A stretch of DNA of 23,283 bases. It comes from an uncultured Clostridia bacterium (GTDB taxonomy: Bacteria; Bacillota; Clostridia; TANB77; CAG-508). The notes below the pieces were generated by a model that saw only the letters and a list, made by a program, of their open reading frames with translations, ran no database searches and was not told the DNA's origin. The position numbers were made by a program, and so were the translations under genes. The stretch is taken from NCBI GenBank assembly GCA_944389715.1, contig CALXNI010000059.1, forward strand, positions 1 to 23,283, given 5' to 3'. Positions 6,749-14,362 of this stretch are shown here, piece by piece. Each line of letters starts with the position of its first letter. The stretch's first letter is position 1.

Positions 6749-7954
6749 TTATAATGATATTATTTCTATTTTATTTTTTGAAATAATACCTGCAACATTA
6801 TTGCATAATACTATTTTTTGAATTTCTTGAGATGATTGATATTTTTTAACTAACCATCCGTTATCATTTACAAATATTGCACTAGTTCCTAAATTTATTG
6901 CTATCATATTATCTTGTATATAAACATCTTTAGGCACGTTTTCTATAGCATAAGTTGTTATGTTTCCTGTAGTACTATTTATTATTTGCATTTCTGCTTC
7001 TGCACTAAATAATCCAGTAGATTTTTTTACAATTTTTATTACTTTTGATGATAAATTAATGTCTGAAAATAATACATCTTCATTTTCAAAACTTAAAAGT
7101 TCTGTATTGTTATCTTGATTTAATTTATCTATATGCTTATCATACATACATATTAATTCATTATTACTATGATATTTAATATTTATTATTAGATCATCTG
7201 ATTTTGCTATATGTGTATATTCAATTGAATCAGAAGAATTACTTACAGCCTCTTCTATTGATATTAATTTTATTGTAGATTGAACTACTATTCCAGAAAA
7301 GTCTGCCTCTGCTATTGCAAGGTACTTATTATCATTAGATATATCTGTGTCTATTACATTTGTTTTAGATAAATATTTTTTAAAAAGTTCATTTCCATTA
7401 GAATCAATTGCTTCTACTACTGCTTTGTAACTTGTACCTGATATAATTACAGATACATATCCATTCTTGTTAACATTTATGCTACTTATATTTCCTTCTA
7501 TATCTTTTTGCCAAATTATATTTTTATTGTTTATTAAATATATTTTTTGTCCATTCTTTTCTGCAACACAAAGATAATCTCCATTTGATTCAAATATTGG
7601 AGAAGATATTTCTACATCCAAGTTGAAATCTTCATTGCCAGATTTATCATATAATTTTAACTTATTTTGCTCCAAAATAGCAATGTATTTATTAAATGCA
7701 TATATATCTGTACTTTTAACTGAATCTGTTTTAATTGTTGGAAGATTATTTTCGTAAACTTCTTTTCTGAAAACATACCTATCTAATATTTCTCTACATT
7801 TTTCATTTGTAATATACAAAGTTACAATAGAAATTAGTAATATAATAATAAATATTATTACTGCTATTTTCCATACTTTTCTCTTATTTATTTCCTTTTT
7901 TTTAATATTTTGTTTTTTACTATTATCTAATCCATTAAACATATAATATTTCAT
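6749..7954 (-). CDS. DUF5711 family membrane-anchored beta-propeller-like protein
   Basis: A 401-residue protein: short basic cytoplasmic N-terminus, one transmembrane helix (about residues 29-49), then a long extracytoplasmic part made of repeated short beta-strand units of the WD/PQQ-propeller kind (for example YIAILEQNKLKLYDKSGNED, YLCVAEKNGQKIYLINNKN, MIAINLGTSAIFVNDNGW). This matches the DUF5711 family of Clostridia; its function is unknown. AGGTG lies 8 bases before the ATG. It sits between ykvI and cvpA with short gaps (62 and 11 bases), so the three are probably co-transcribed. No catalytic motif is visible. Confidence 0.75.
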   Translation of the reverse strand: MKYYMFNGLDNSKKQNIKKKEINKRKVWKIAVIIFIIILLISIVTLYITNEKCREILDRYVFRKEVYENNLPTIKTDSVKSTDIYAFNKYIAILEQNKLKLYDKSGNEDFNLDVEISSPIFESNGDYLCVAEKNGQKIYLINNKNIIWQKDIEGNISSINVNKNGYVSVIISGTSYKAVVEAIDSNGNELFKKYLSKTNVIDTDISNDNKYLAIAEADFSGIVVQSTIKLISIEEAVSNSSDSIEYTHIAKSDDLIINIKYHSNNELICMYDKHIDKLNQDNNTELLSFENEDVLFSDINLSSKVIKIVKKSTGLFSAEAEMQIINSTTGNITTYAIENVPKDVYIQDNMIAINLGTSAIFVNDNGWLVKKYQSSQEIQKIVLCNNVAGIISKNKIEIISL

Positions 7955-8016
7955 ATTTTATGCACCTTTTCATATGTTCATTATATAATTATTTATATCA
8001 AACCATTATTACTTTT

Positions 8017-9049
8017 TCAAGGTGTTAGTAAAAAAAATATCTGTATAAATCCTAAATATCCAAAAATCGGATATAAAATATTTATTAAGTTTGAAAATCC
8101 TATTTGTCCTATAAAAACAGAAGCAATACAAATTATAACTGAATAAATTAAATATTTTTTTCTTGTACTGGCAATATTATTTAAAAAACCATATCCTGTA
8201 GATATTGCAGTTGTAAATATCGCAATTAGCACTACCATTCCATAAATATATTTTCCCCATGTACCTAGGGTATTGGCTATATATAAAATTGGTATTTCAA
8301 CATTTTTTATTTTGCTTGAAAATACATTCATAAGTAAATATATTGTTATTGACAATGCAAGCATTATTATAACTGTAAAGCCTGATACTAATCCGAGCCT
8401 CTTTTTTTGTATTTATATACTTTTTTAAGCTAATTAATATTGGTATTAAAGTTATGATATTATAACTTGCATACAAGATGCTACTAATGATCCAATATAA
8501 AGGTTTGTTGTCTACTATGTTTAAAATTTCAACTGTATTTATTTTTTTTATTCCCAAAAAAATTATTAATAAAATAAGAATTGGTATTAAATATGTGTTT
8601 ATTTTTATTACTCCATCTATATTTTTAGAAAAAGTAATAAATGTTAAAATTGCTATTATTATAGCTCCTATTAATTTAGAAATAGAGAGTTCTTGCAAAA
8701 AATATGTAGCAAACCCAGCAATCATTATATTAAATGAGATTAAAAGAAATATATTTATTATATTATTTATAGTAAATACAAAAACTTTATTATTTTTTAA
8801 TTTCTCTGGCATTATATGTATTATAAAGTCTTGATATGTACATATATTATTTTTTAACATCTCTTTAAATGTTTTATGAGTAATAATACCTATTAAAATC
8901 ATTGATAAAATAAGACCTAATAAACCTTGTATTCCATAGCGATTAAAAAAAATATAAATTTCTTGTCCTGATGCAAAGCCAGCTCCAATAATCGTACCTA
9001 TAATAACAAAAGTAGCTTTACAAACATTTTTTATATTAGATTCTAGCAT
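8017..9049 (-). CDS. ykvI: YkvI family membrane transporter, read through a +1 shift at CGGA
   Basis: A multi-helix membrane protein of about 343 residues. The N-terminal helix TFVIIGTIIGAGFASGQEIYIFF, with an unwound GAGFASGQE stretch, is the signature of the YkvI group, related to sodium-symporter-like amino acid carriers; substrate unknown. The frame breaks after KKEA: GCT CGG ATT in the incoming frame runs into unrelated, non-membrane sequence. A +1 shift at CGGA gives Gly219 and continues as LVSGFTVIIMLALSITIYLL to the natural end, completing the last helices. The interval is 1033 bases, three-fold plus one. The start is the ATG at 9049 with AGGAAGG 8 bases upstream. First gene of the run with DUF5711 and cvpA. 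Confidence 0.82.
8392..8395 (-). other. In-frame CGGA +1 shift site in ykvI
   Basis: Minus strand AAA GAG GCT CGG ATT AGT in the incoming frame; the +1 frame reads GCT-GGA-TTA-GTA-TCA-GGC-TTT-ACA and stays open for the last third of the gene. Confidence 0.8.
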
Positions 9050-9136
9050 GATTACTTCCTTCCTATATAACATGTTTATGTTTTATTTGCTGGAATATTA
9101 GTAATTTATAGGAATATATTTTTTTAGGTGGTAATG

Positions 9137-9736
9137 ATGTTATTTATTTATCCTTTTATAATTGCATTTATTTTTGTATTTGTATCTGAGCTAGGTGATA
9201 AAACACAACTTCTAGCACTTTCTTTTTCCTCTAAATTAAAAACTAGTACTATACTAATGGGTGTAGCACTTGGATCTTTACTTAGTCATGGAATAGCTAT
9301 TGCTTTTGGAAGTTTTTTAGGAAATATAGAAAATTTATCATTTCAGTACATTCTAAAACTAATTACATATATATCTTTTATTATTTTTGGTATACTTAAT
9401 CTAAAGTCAAAAAATGTAGAGGAAAATTCAAAAGTTCAAAATAAAAAATTTTTAAGTAAAAATATTGATTATATAATGTTTATTGCTTTTAGTATTGCTA
9501 TTGGAGAATTAGGAGATAAAACCTTTTTAGCCTCTATTGGCTTAGGAGTACAATACCCTTCTTATAAATTCCTTCTTATTTTAGGTGCGGTAGCTGCAAT
9601 GATGGCAAGTGACTTAATTGCAATTGCTTTTGGAAAAGTTCTAAGTAAAAGAATTTCTGACAAGACTATGCAAAAATTCTCTGGTATACTATTCTTAATT
9701 TTTGGTTTTATTGGATTGTTAAATTTTATCTTGTGA
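9137..9736 (+). CDS. TMEM165/GDT1 (UPF0016) family cation exporter
   Basis: A 199-residue six-helix membrane protein with the two family motifs, one in each half: SELGDKTQLLALSF near the N-terminus and GELGDKTFLASIGLG in the second half. The acidic residues of these E-x-G-D-K-T motifs bind the transported ion. Bacterial members export manganese, the eukaryotic members exchange Ca/Mn for protons. I prefer the ATG at 9137 with AGGTGG 5 bases upstream; the frame is open back to a GTG at 9128. It is divergent from ykvI and single in its transcript, ending at a hairpin before tRNA-Arg. Confidence 0.88.
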   Translation: MLFIYPFIIAFIFVFVSELGDKTQLLALSFSSKLKTSTILMGVALGSLLSHGIAIAFGSFLGNIENLSFQYILKLITYISFIIFGILNLKSKNVEENSKVQNKKFLSKNIDYIMFIAFSIAIGELGDKTFLASIGLGVQYPSYKFLLILGAVAAMMASDLIAIAFGKVLSKRISDKTMQKFSGILFLIFGFIGLLNFIL

Positions 9737-9764
9737 ACTTTTTGCTCCGAGCGAAAAGTTTTTC
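9737..9764 (+). terminator. Terminator of the TMEM165/GDT1-type gene
   Basis: AACTTTTTGCTC against GAGCGAAAAGTT with a very small loop, followed by TTTTT, directly after the stop codon. Confidence 0.6.
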
Positions 9765-9775
9765 CAAAATTTTTG

Positions 9776-9804
9776 TTGACTATTAATAAAAAATGTGTTA
9801 TTAT
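9776..9804 (+). promoter_or_regulatory. Sigma-A promoter of tRNA-Arg(TCT)
   Basis: TTGACT (9776-9781), 17-base spacer ending TGT (extended -10), TATTAT (9799-9804); the tRNA begins 21 bases later. Confidence 0.7.
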
Positions 9805-9825
9805 ATTAAACGTTCTAAAGAACAT

Positions 9826-9902
<77 letters not shown>

Positions 9903-9907
9903 AAAAA

Positions 9908-9928
9908 CCTGCATATGCAGGTTTTTTT
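9908..9928 (+). terminator. Terminator of tRNA-Arg(TCT)
   Basis: Perfect palindrome CCTGCATATGCAGG followed by seven T, five bases behind the CCA end. A run of A on the other side lets it also serve the minus-strand YolD gene, which ends at 9930. Confidence 0.85.
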
Positions 9929-9929
9929 A

Positions 9930-10238
9930 TTATATTAATTTTATATTTAAAATATCACTTAAATTTATTAACTCCTCATTTAATTTTATTTTTTTCTTTA
10001 TATAATCTATTTTTGTTACCACTTCTATTTCTTCAACATATTGTTTATTTTTATAATATTTAATCTTTATTTTGCTACCTATATTTATTTTATTAAATTC
10101 GTTTTCTAACTCTCTTAATTTATCATCTGATAATTCTTTTCTTTCCTCATATTCAATTTCTTTTTCAGATAGTGCGTCTTTTAACCCTTTTAATGCATCG
10201 AATGGCATAAATTGCTTTGCTCTATCTTTTCTATCCAC
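9930..10238 (-). CDS. YolD-like protein
   Basis: A protein of about 102 residues of the YolD-like family, recognisable by the N-terminal RKDRAKQFMPFDALKGLKDAL and a C-terminal beta-rich part (IGSKIKIKYYKNKQYVEEIE). YolD-like proteins are habitual partners of UvrX/YqjW-type Y-family polymerases in Firmicutes and are thought to act as UmuD-like accessory subunits; that role is known from context rather than shown here. The start is a GTG at 10238 with GGAGG 8 bases upstream, which overlaps the polymerase stop codon by a few bases, indicating translational coupling. Expression should follow the LexA-controlled promoter of the polymerase. Confidence 0.85.
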   Translation of the reverse strand: MDRKDRAKQFMPFDALKGLKDALSEKEIEYEERKELSDDKLRELENEFNKINIGSKIKIKYYKNKQYVEEIEVVTKIDYIKKKIKLNEELINLSDILNIKLI

Positions 10239-11487
10239 TATTATGACCTCCAATTAATTTATTTCTCATAATAGTATTTGCATCTTCCTCAAGGTTCATT
10301 CCTCTTAATATAGAATTTTTTCCCAATTTATTTTTTATGCCAATAATAGCCCCTTCAAGTTTTCTTTCTTTTTCCATTTTTTCTTGATCTACAAATAAAT
10401 TTAATTGCACCCCTGGCTCCTCTATAACATTTGCAAAGCTAATTCCAATTCTTCTAATTGGTGCTTTTCTATTAGTAGTTTTATCATATATCCTTAAAAA
10501 TGCTTTTGTGAGTTCTGTATAAGAATTGGTATAGTTTAATGTGTGTTCTGTTCCTCCTGTTGCATTAATTACATTTTTTGAATATCCAATGTATAAAGAA
10601 ACAGTTTTTGTCATTAAATTTTTTTCAACTAATCTTAAGCTTCCAAGCTCAACCATTTCTTTAACCAAAAGCCTTGCTTTTTCGAAACTATAATCTTTAA
10701 ATAGCACCTGACTATTAGATATTGAATTGTTTTTTGGCTTATACTTTTTTATATCCTCCATTTTGCAACTTTCTTTTCCCCAAGCATGGTCAATAAGTAA
10801 TTCTGCATTTATACCAAACTCTTTATATAATCTTTTTTGCTCACAGTGTGCAATATCATGCATATTATACAAGCCCATTTTATTTAGTCTTTTTTCTATT
10901 CCTCTACCTACTTGCCAAAAATCTGTAAGCGGTTTATGCTGCCATAATTCATTTATATATTTTTCTTCATTTAAATATCCTATATTATCTGCTGAATGTT
11001 TTGCTGTAATATCTAATGCAATTTTAGCAAGATATAAATTGGTCCCTATCCCCGCTGTTGCAGTGATTTTATATTTATCATAAATATTTTTTATAACTGT
11101 TTTTGCAAGTTCAATTGCATTCATATTATACATTTTTAAATAATGTGTTACGTCTATAAAAGCCTCATCTATTGAATAAACGTGAATATCTTCTTTTGAA
11201 AAATATTTTAAGTATATGCCATAGATATTTGCAGAATATTCAATATACTTTTTCATACGTGGCATGGCAGTTATATAATTAACATTGGGTGGTATTTCAA
11301 ACACTCTGCATCTATTCTTTACACCAAGCATTTTCATGTTCGGAGAAACAGCAAGACATATTGACCCTTTGCCACGGCTTGGATCAGCAACAATTAAATT
11401 CGTAGAAAAAGGATCAAGTCCTCTTTCTACACATTCAACAGATGCATAAAAAGTTTTTAAATCTATACACAAATATATATCCTGCAT
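10231..11487 (-). CDS. Y-family DNA polymerase, UvrX/YqjW (ImpB/MucB/SamB) type
   Basis: A 418-residue error-prone translesion polymerase. The catalytic acidic residues are in place: Asp9 in YLCIDLKTFYASVE and Asp107/Glu108 in VYSIDEAFIDV. The helix-hairpin-helix region (FWQVGRGIEKRLNKMGLYNMHDIAH) follows, then the little-finger domain, and a C-terminal QLNLFVDQEK stretch resembling a beta-clamp binding motif. GGGGG lies about 8 bases before the ATG. It forms an operon with the overlapping YolD-like gene and sits behind a promoter with a LexA-type box, so it belongs to the SOS response. In Firmicutes such pairs are frequent on plasmids and prophages, but base composition here resembles the neighbours. 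Confidence 0.93.
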   Translation of the reverse strand: MQDIYLCIDLKTFYASVECVERGLDPFSTNLIVADPSRGKGSICLAVSPNMKMLGVKNRCRVFEIPPNVNYITAMPRMKKYIEYSANIYGIYLKYFSKEDIHVYSIDEAFIDVTHYLKMYNMNAIELAKTVIKNIYDKYKITATAGIGTNLYLAKIALDITAKHSADNIGYLNEEKYINELWQHKPLTDFWQVGRGIEKRLNKMGLYNMHDIAHCEQKRLYKEFGINAELLIDHAWGKESCKMEDIKKYKPKNNSISNSQVLFKDYSFEKARLLVKEMVELGSLRLVEKNLMTKTVSLYIGYSKNVINATGGTEHTLNYTNSYTELTKAFLRIYDKTTNRKAPIRRIGISFANVIEEPGVQLNLFVDQEKMEKERKLEGAIIGIKNKLGKNSILRGMNLEEDANTIMRNKLIGGHNSG

Positions 11488-11518
11488 TTACTTTTCCCCC
11501 ACTATATGATATAGAATA

Positions 11519-11557
11519 ATTATAGCATTAATTTTGCGAAAAGTAAACATGTGTTCG
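11519..11557 (-). promoter_or_regulatory. SOS promoter with LexA box for the polymerase/YolD operon
   Basis: Minus strand TTTACT (11542-11547), 17-base spacer and TATAAT (11519-11524). The palindrome CGAACACATGTTTA (11544-11557) overlaps the -35 and matches the Firmicute LexA consensus CGAACATATGTTCG except near its end (GAAC-N4-GTTT instead of GTTC). Confidence 0.72.
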
Positions 11558-11573
11558 TATAAAATATTAGAAA

Positions 11574-11597
11574 CAAGGAATCGTTTTTAATTCCTTG
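11574..11597 (-). terminator. Terminator of the ECF sigma operon
   Basis: CAAGGAAT and ATTCCTTG flank an 8-base loop; on the minus strand a T-rich run follows. It lies just after the anti-sigma stop and before the SOS promoter. Confidence 0.6.
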
Positions 11598-11606
11598 CTT
11601 TCCTTT

Positions 11607-12263
11607 TTAATATTCAATAACATTTAATTCATATTCATCTAATTCTTTTAGTATGTCCTCTAAAGATTTACCATTCCACATATTATAATTATACGATAAT
11701 TCAAGTTTTTCTGAAAAGTTTCCGTTGCTATAGGCTCCAGAATTTTTACTATTAATTATACTATATTTGTATTCTAATGATTCTTTAGCTTTACCATTAT
11801 TCGGTGTTTCTATTAATCTAGCGTTCTTACAAATATTATTATCTAATGTTAACACAATTGCTGTATCAATATCTATATCATTATAATTACTGTTATATTC
11901 AATAAGCACGTTTCTATCATTGCTTACTTGAATATCTGAGCCATAAATTTTCCCAGTTTTGGCATCAAATAAGTAAGATGATTTGTAATTAATATATAAA
12001 GATATTGCAACAACTATTGCTAAAATTAATATTAATATTCCCATAATTTTAACTTTTTTATTAATCTTTTTCATTGGTTTTATTTCTTTATCGTCTATTT
12101 GAAAATTTAAATCTATTTGTTTTTTCATCTTATCATATATTTTTTTGCATTCACTACACTCATTTAAATGTCTTTCTATAAATTCATTTGTATATTCGTT
12201 AGTTAACTTATCAATATAGTTTGGTAATAAATCTTGTACAATCTTACAATCATTTTTATTCAT
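11607..12263 (-). CDS. Membrane anti-sigma factor with zinc-finger N-terminus
   Basis: A protein of about 218 residues. The cytoplasmic N-terminus (CKIVQDLLPNYIDKLTNEYT, then HLNECSECKK) has the H-x3-C-x2-C cluster of zinc-associated anti-sigma domains. A transmembrane helix (about residues 71-90, IMGILILILAIVVAISLYI) leads to an extracellular domain of about 130 residues with no family I recognise; it should be the sensor part. The ATG at 12263 lies inside the end of the sigma gene (overlap of 8 bases), so the two are translationally coupled, as is typical for ECF sigma/anti-sigma pairs. An upstream in-frame GTG is possible but leaves no ribosome binding site. Confidence 0.85.
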   Translation of the reverse strand: MNKNDCKIVQDLLPNYIDKLTNEYTNEFIERHLNECSECKKIYDKMKKQIDLNFQIDDKEIKPMKKINKKVKIMGILILILAIVVAISLYINYKSSYLFDAKTGKIYGSDIQVSNDRNVLIEYNSNYNDIDIDTAIVLTLDNNICKNARLIETPNNGKAKESLEYKYSIINSKNSGAYSNGNFSEKLELSYNYNMWNGKSLEDILKELDEYELNVIEY

Positions 12264-12750
12264 TATAACCACCCTCTTTCATTTTTTCTTTTCCTCTATA
12301 AAAGTTAACTCTTGCCCAGTTCTCATTTTTACCTAATATTTCTCCAATCTGTTTAAAACTTAATTCTCCGATTATTCTTAAATATATAATTTCTTTTAAA
12401 CCTTCAGATAAATTTTCTATTTTTTTATATAATTCTTCTTTTTCAGCTTTGTTAATTACTTCTTCCTCTAAATTATTGTCATCATTTTTTATTTTCTGGC
12501 TTATCTCGTCAATTGGAATAGTATCTAATTTTTTCATTTTCTTTAGCTCTTTATACCATAAGTTTTTTGCAATTTTACAAAGCCAAGTAGAAATCTTACA
12601 ATCTCCTTTAAATTTATCTATGTTTTTTAAAGCTTGTATAAAAGTATCTTGTGTAAGTTCTTCGGCAATTTCGCTATTATGTGTTAAACAGAATAAATAT
12701 TTATATACTAACTTTGAATGTTCCAAGTAAACATTTTCAATATTCTGCAT
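12256..12750 (-). CDS. ECF-type RNA polymerase sigma factor
   Basis: A 164-residue sigma-70 family protein with only regions 2 and 4. Region 2 shows YKYLFCLTHNSEIAEELTQDTFIQAL and KISTWLCKIAKNLWYKEL; region 4 shows LKEIIYLRIIGELSFKQIGEILGKNENWARVNFYRGKEKM. The linker is acidic. AAAGGAGG lies 6 bases before the ATG. The product overlaps the membrane anti-sigma gene that follows, so it is expected to be held inactive at the membrane until an envelope signal. The promoter shares a 12-base element and spacing with that of the 47-residue peptide gene upstream, suggesting that this sigma drives both. Confidence 0.9.
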   Translation of the reverse strand: MQNIENVYLEHSKLVYKYLFCLTHNSEIAEELTQDTFIQALKNIDKFKGDCKISTWLCKIAKNLWYKELKKMKKLDTIPIDEISQKIKNDDNNLEEEVINKAEKEELYKKIENLSEGLKEIIYLRIIGELSFKQIGEILGKNENWARVNFYRGKEKMKEGGYNE

Positions 12751-12768
12751 AACTTTCCTCCTTTTATT

Positions 12769-12799
12769 ATTAGATACTTATTTTTACATTTTGTTACAA
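12769..12799 (-). promoter_or_regulatory. Candidate ECF-type promoter of the sigma/anti-sigma operon
   Basis: Minus strand TTGTAACAAAAT (12788-12799) with TATCTAAT (12769-12776). The AAC-N16-TAWCTAA layout is identical, base for base in spacing, to that at 13017-13047, and both are followed by AAAAGGAGGA at the same distance. Confidence 0.6.
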
Positions 12800-12801
12800 T
12801 A

Positions 12802-12841
12802 ATAAATAACACTTACGTTTTGTGTAAGTGTTATTTATTTT
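12802..12841 (-). terminator. Terminator after the 47-residue peptide gene
   Basis: AATAAATAACACTTAC and its perfect complement flank a 7-base loop, with T-rich sequence on the minus strand. It separates the peptide gene from the sigma promoter. Confidence 0.65.
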
Positions 12842-12853
12842 ATTAATTTAAAG

Positions 12854-12997
12854 TTACAAATCATTATTCTCAATTAAGTATGTTTTACTTAAATCATCTA
12901 ATAATGGTCTATATTGTAAAAATTGTGTGAATAAAAATATTGTTAATAATATGTTAATTACTATTAATATTATAAGAATTGCATCTTTTATTTTCAT
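12854..12997 (-). CDS. Small membrane protein (47 residues) linked to the ECF sigma operon
   Basis: The product begins MKIKDAILIILIVINILL and continues through TIFLFTQFLQYRPLL to a charged tail ending ENNDL. The first 27 residues form one transmembrane helix; the rest is short and soluble. AAAGGAGG lies 6 bases before the ATG, the gene has its own promoter-like element and a strong hairpin after the stop, so it has every sign of a real gene. I recognise no family. Because its promoter element is the twin of the one ahead of the ECF sigma gene, it is likely a member of that regulon, perhaps a small modulator of the anti-sigma factor or an envelope stress peptide. Confidence 0.7.
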   Translation of the reverse strand: MKIKDAILIILIVINILLTIFLFTQFLQYRPLLDDLSKTYLIENNDL

Positions 12998-13016
12998 ACC
13001 TAATCCTCCTTTTAAT

Positions 13017-13047
13017 ATTAGTTATGTGTTTCAGTATTTTGTTACAA
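13017..13047 (-). promoter_or_regulatory. Candidate ECF-type promoter of the 47-residue peptide gene
   Basis: Minus strand TTGTAACAAAAT (13036-13047) and TAACTAAT (13017-13024), spaced exactly as in the copy at 12769-12799. Confidence 0.6.
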
Positions 13048-13055
13048 CAATTTTA

Positions 13056-14093
13056 CTACTTTTTTAGTTTATTTTTTATACTATTTAATTTTTTATAGCA
13101 TTTTTCACTAATATTAAATATTGTGTTCATAAATGGGTTAAAAACTATATATAATTCGTTCACAAATTCTACAAAGTCACCATTAAATCCTTTTTTAAAT
13201 CTATATACTCCATATTGTGGGTCATGTTCATCTTTAAAACCAGATACTCCTCTAAAATCGTAAATATCACAATGATTTTCTAATCCCCATTTCATCATCT
13301 CAAATTGTAATAAATAATTTGGCATTAAGTTTCTATATTTATTTGAACTACCACCATATAGATACCAAACTTTATTACCATATTTTATTGGTAAAACTGC
13401 AGATATTGGTGTTCCATCATGCTCTGCAATTATTAGTTTTACATGATCTGGTCCCATGCAATCATAAATATGTTCAAAGTATGATAGCGGTCTTATAAAA
13501 AAATTATCTCTTGAACCTGTTTCTTTCATTATGTCATAAAAAATTTTTAAATCTTCTTTTGTTCCTTCTCTTAATGTTACGCCTTTTTTAATGGCAAGCC
13601 TAATATTGTATCTTGTTTTTTGATTGAAAGATGCAAGCAATTCATCTTCTGTTTTATTAGTTAAAGTTAATCTAAATACATATTTAGGTTGTATAACTTG
13701 ATCTATATTTTTTATGTTTTCTTTCATTTTAAATCCAAGTTCTTTTGCAATATTTTTAAATTCTTCGTCTGTATTTGGTATATCTGGATCCATTCTAAAT
13801 ATAAATGCTTTATATTTTTTTGCAATTTCTATTGCTTTTTCTGTTAGTTTTTTTAATGTTTCTTTGTCGTGTTCATCACATACAAATCCTCTAGGTGCAT
13901 ACATTATGTATCTATTAAAAATTGGTACTTTTCTTAAAAGAATACTCATTGTACCTTTAATTTCTCCATTTTCTTCAATTACAATCATTTCATTTTTCCA
14001 ATCTGATTTTACCTTTGCCCACTCTGGTGATTGTAAAAAATGTGATTTTTTATTGGTTTCTAAGAATTCCATTAGCTTTTTATTATCTTCCAT
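13056..14093 (-). CDS. FemA/FemB/FemX family peptidoglycan aminoacyltransferase
   Basis: A protein of about 345 residues with the double GNAT-like fold of the Fem family: FLQSPEWAKVKSDWKNE at the start, APRGFVCDEHD, the central LLASFNQKTRYNIRLAIKKGV, and IYDFRGVSGFKDEHDPQYGVYRFKKGFNGDFVEF at the end. Family members add an amino acid from aminoacyl-tRNA to the lipid II stem peptide, making the interpeptide bridge at the inner face of the membrane. Substrate cannot be read from the sequence. I start at the ATG at 14093 because AAAGG lies 9 bases upstream; the in-frame ATG at 14102 abuts that site. No operon partner; upstream is a repeat element. Confidence 0.9.
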   Translation of the reverse strand: MEDNKKLMEFLETNKKSHFLQSPEWAKVKSDWKNEMIVIEENGEIKGTMSILLRKVPIFNRYIMYAPRGFVCDEHDKETLKKLTEKAIEIAKKYKAFIFRMDPDIPNTDEEFKNIAKELGFKMKENIKNIDQVIQPKYVFRLTLTNKTEDELLASFNQKTRYNIRLAIKKGVTLREGTKEDLKIFYDIMKETGSRDNFFIRPLSYFEHIYDCMGPDHVKLIIAEHDGTPISAVLPIKYGNKVWYLYGGSSNKYRNLMPNYLLQFEMMKWGLENHCDIYDFRGVSGFKDEHDPQYGVYRFKKGFNGDFVEFVNELYIVFNPFMNTIFNISEKCYKKLNSIKNKLKK

Positions 14094-14150
14094 TCTATTC
14101 ATCCTTTTCTCGTTTAATTCTCTGGTGACAGTATATAATTAATACAAATC

Positions 14151-14317
14151 ATTTGCAATTGGGAATTAGGTAAATTGTAATTTACATGATTAAATTTATT
14201 TTAAAATCTGTAGGGGTCGCACCCCTGGGCGACCCTTAAATATTGATATACGGGTCGCCGTGGGCAGCGATCCCTACAACATTTGCAATTAATTTAGTCA
14301 TTCAAATTACAATTTTA
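14151..14317. repeat. Compound palindromic repeat with GGGCGACC core
   Basis: Outer inverted ends TAAATTGTAATTT (14171-14183) and AAATTACAATTTTA (14304-14317) enclose an imperfect 26-base palindrome, GTAGGGGTCGCACCC.. (14210-14235) against ..GATCCCTAC (14252-14277). The sequence CCCTACAACATTTGCAATT at 14272 repeats the right end of the element at 423-702, and the outer ends repeat those of the element at 1549-1694. It is GC-rich against its surroundings and noncoding, and looks like a nested MITE-type insertion. Confidence 0.65.
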
Positions 14318-14362
14318 TTCATATTTTTTTAATTTTTGTTAATAATATATTTGGTGATTTTT

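Noticed and set aside
2583..8395. The split genes are ordinary pseudogenes or assembly errors
   Set aside because: All shifts have the same direction and the same CGGA signature, restore conserved residues, and the genes show no other stops or decay; random errors would not select one tetranucleotide. Read-level confirmation is still not possible here.
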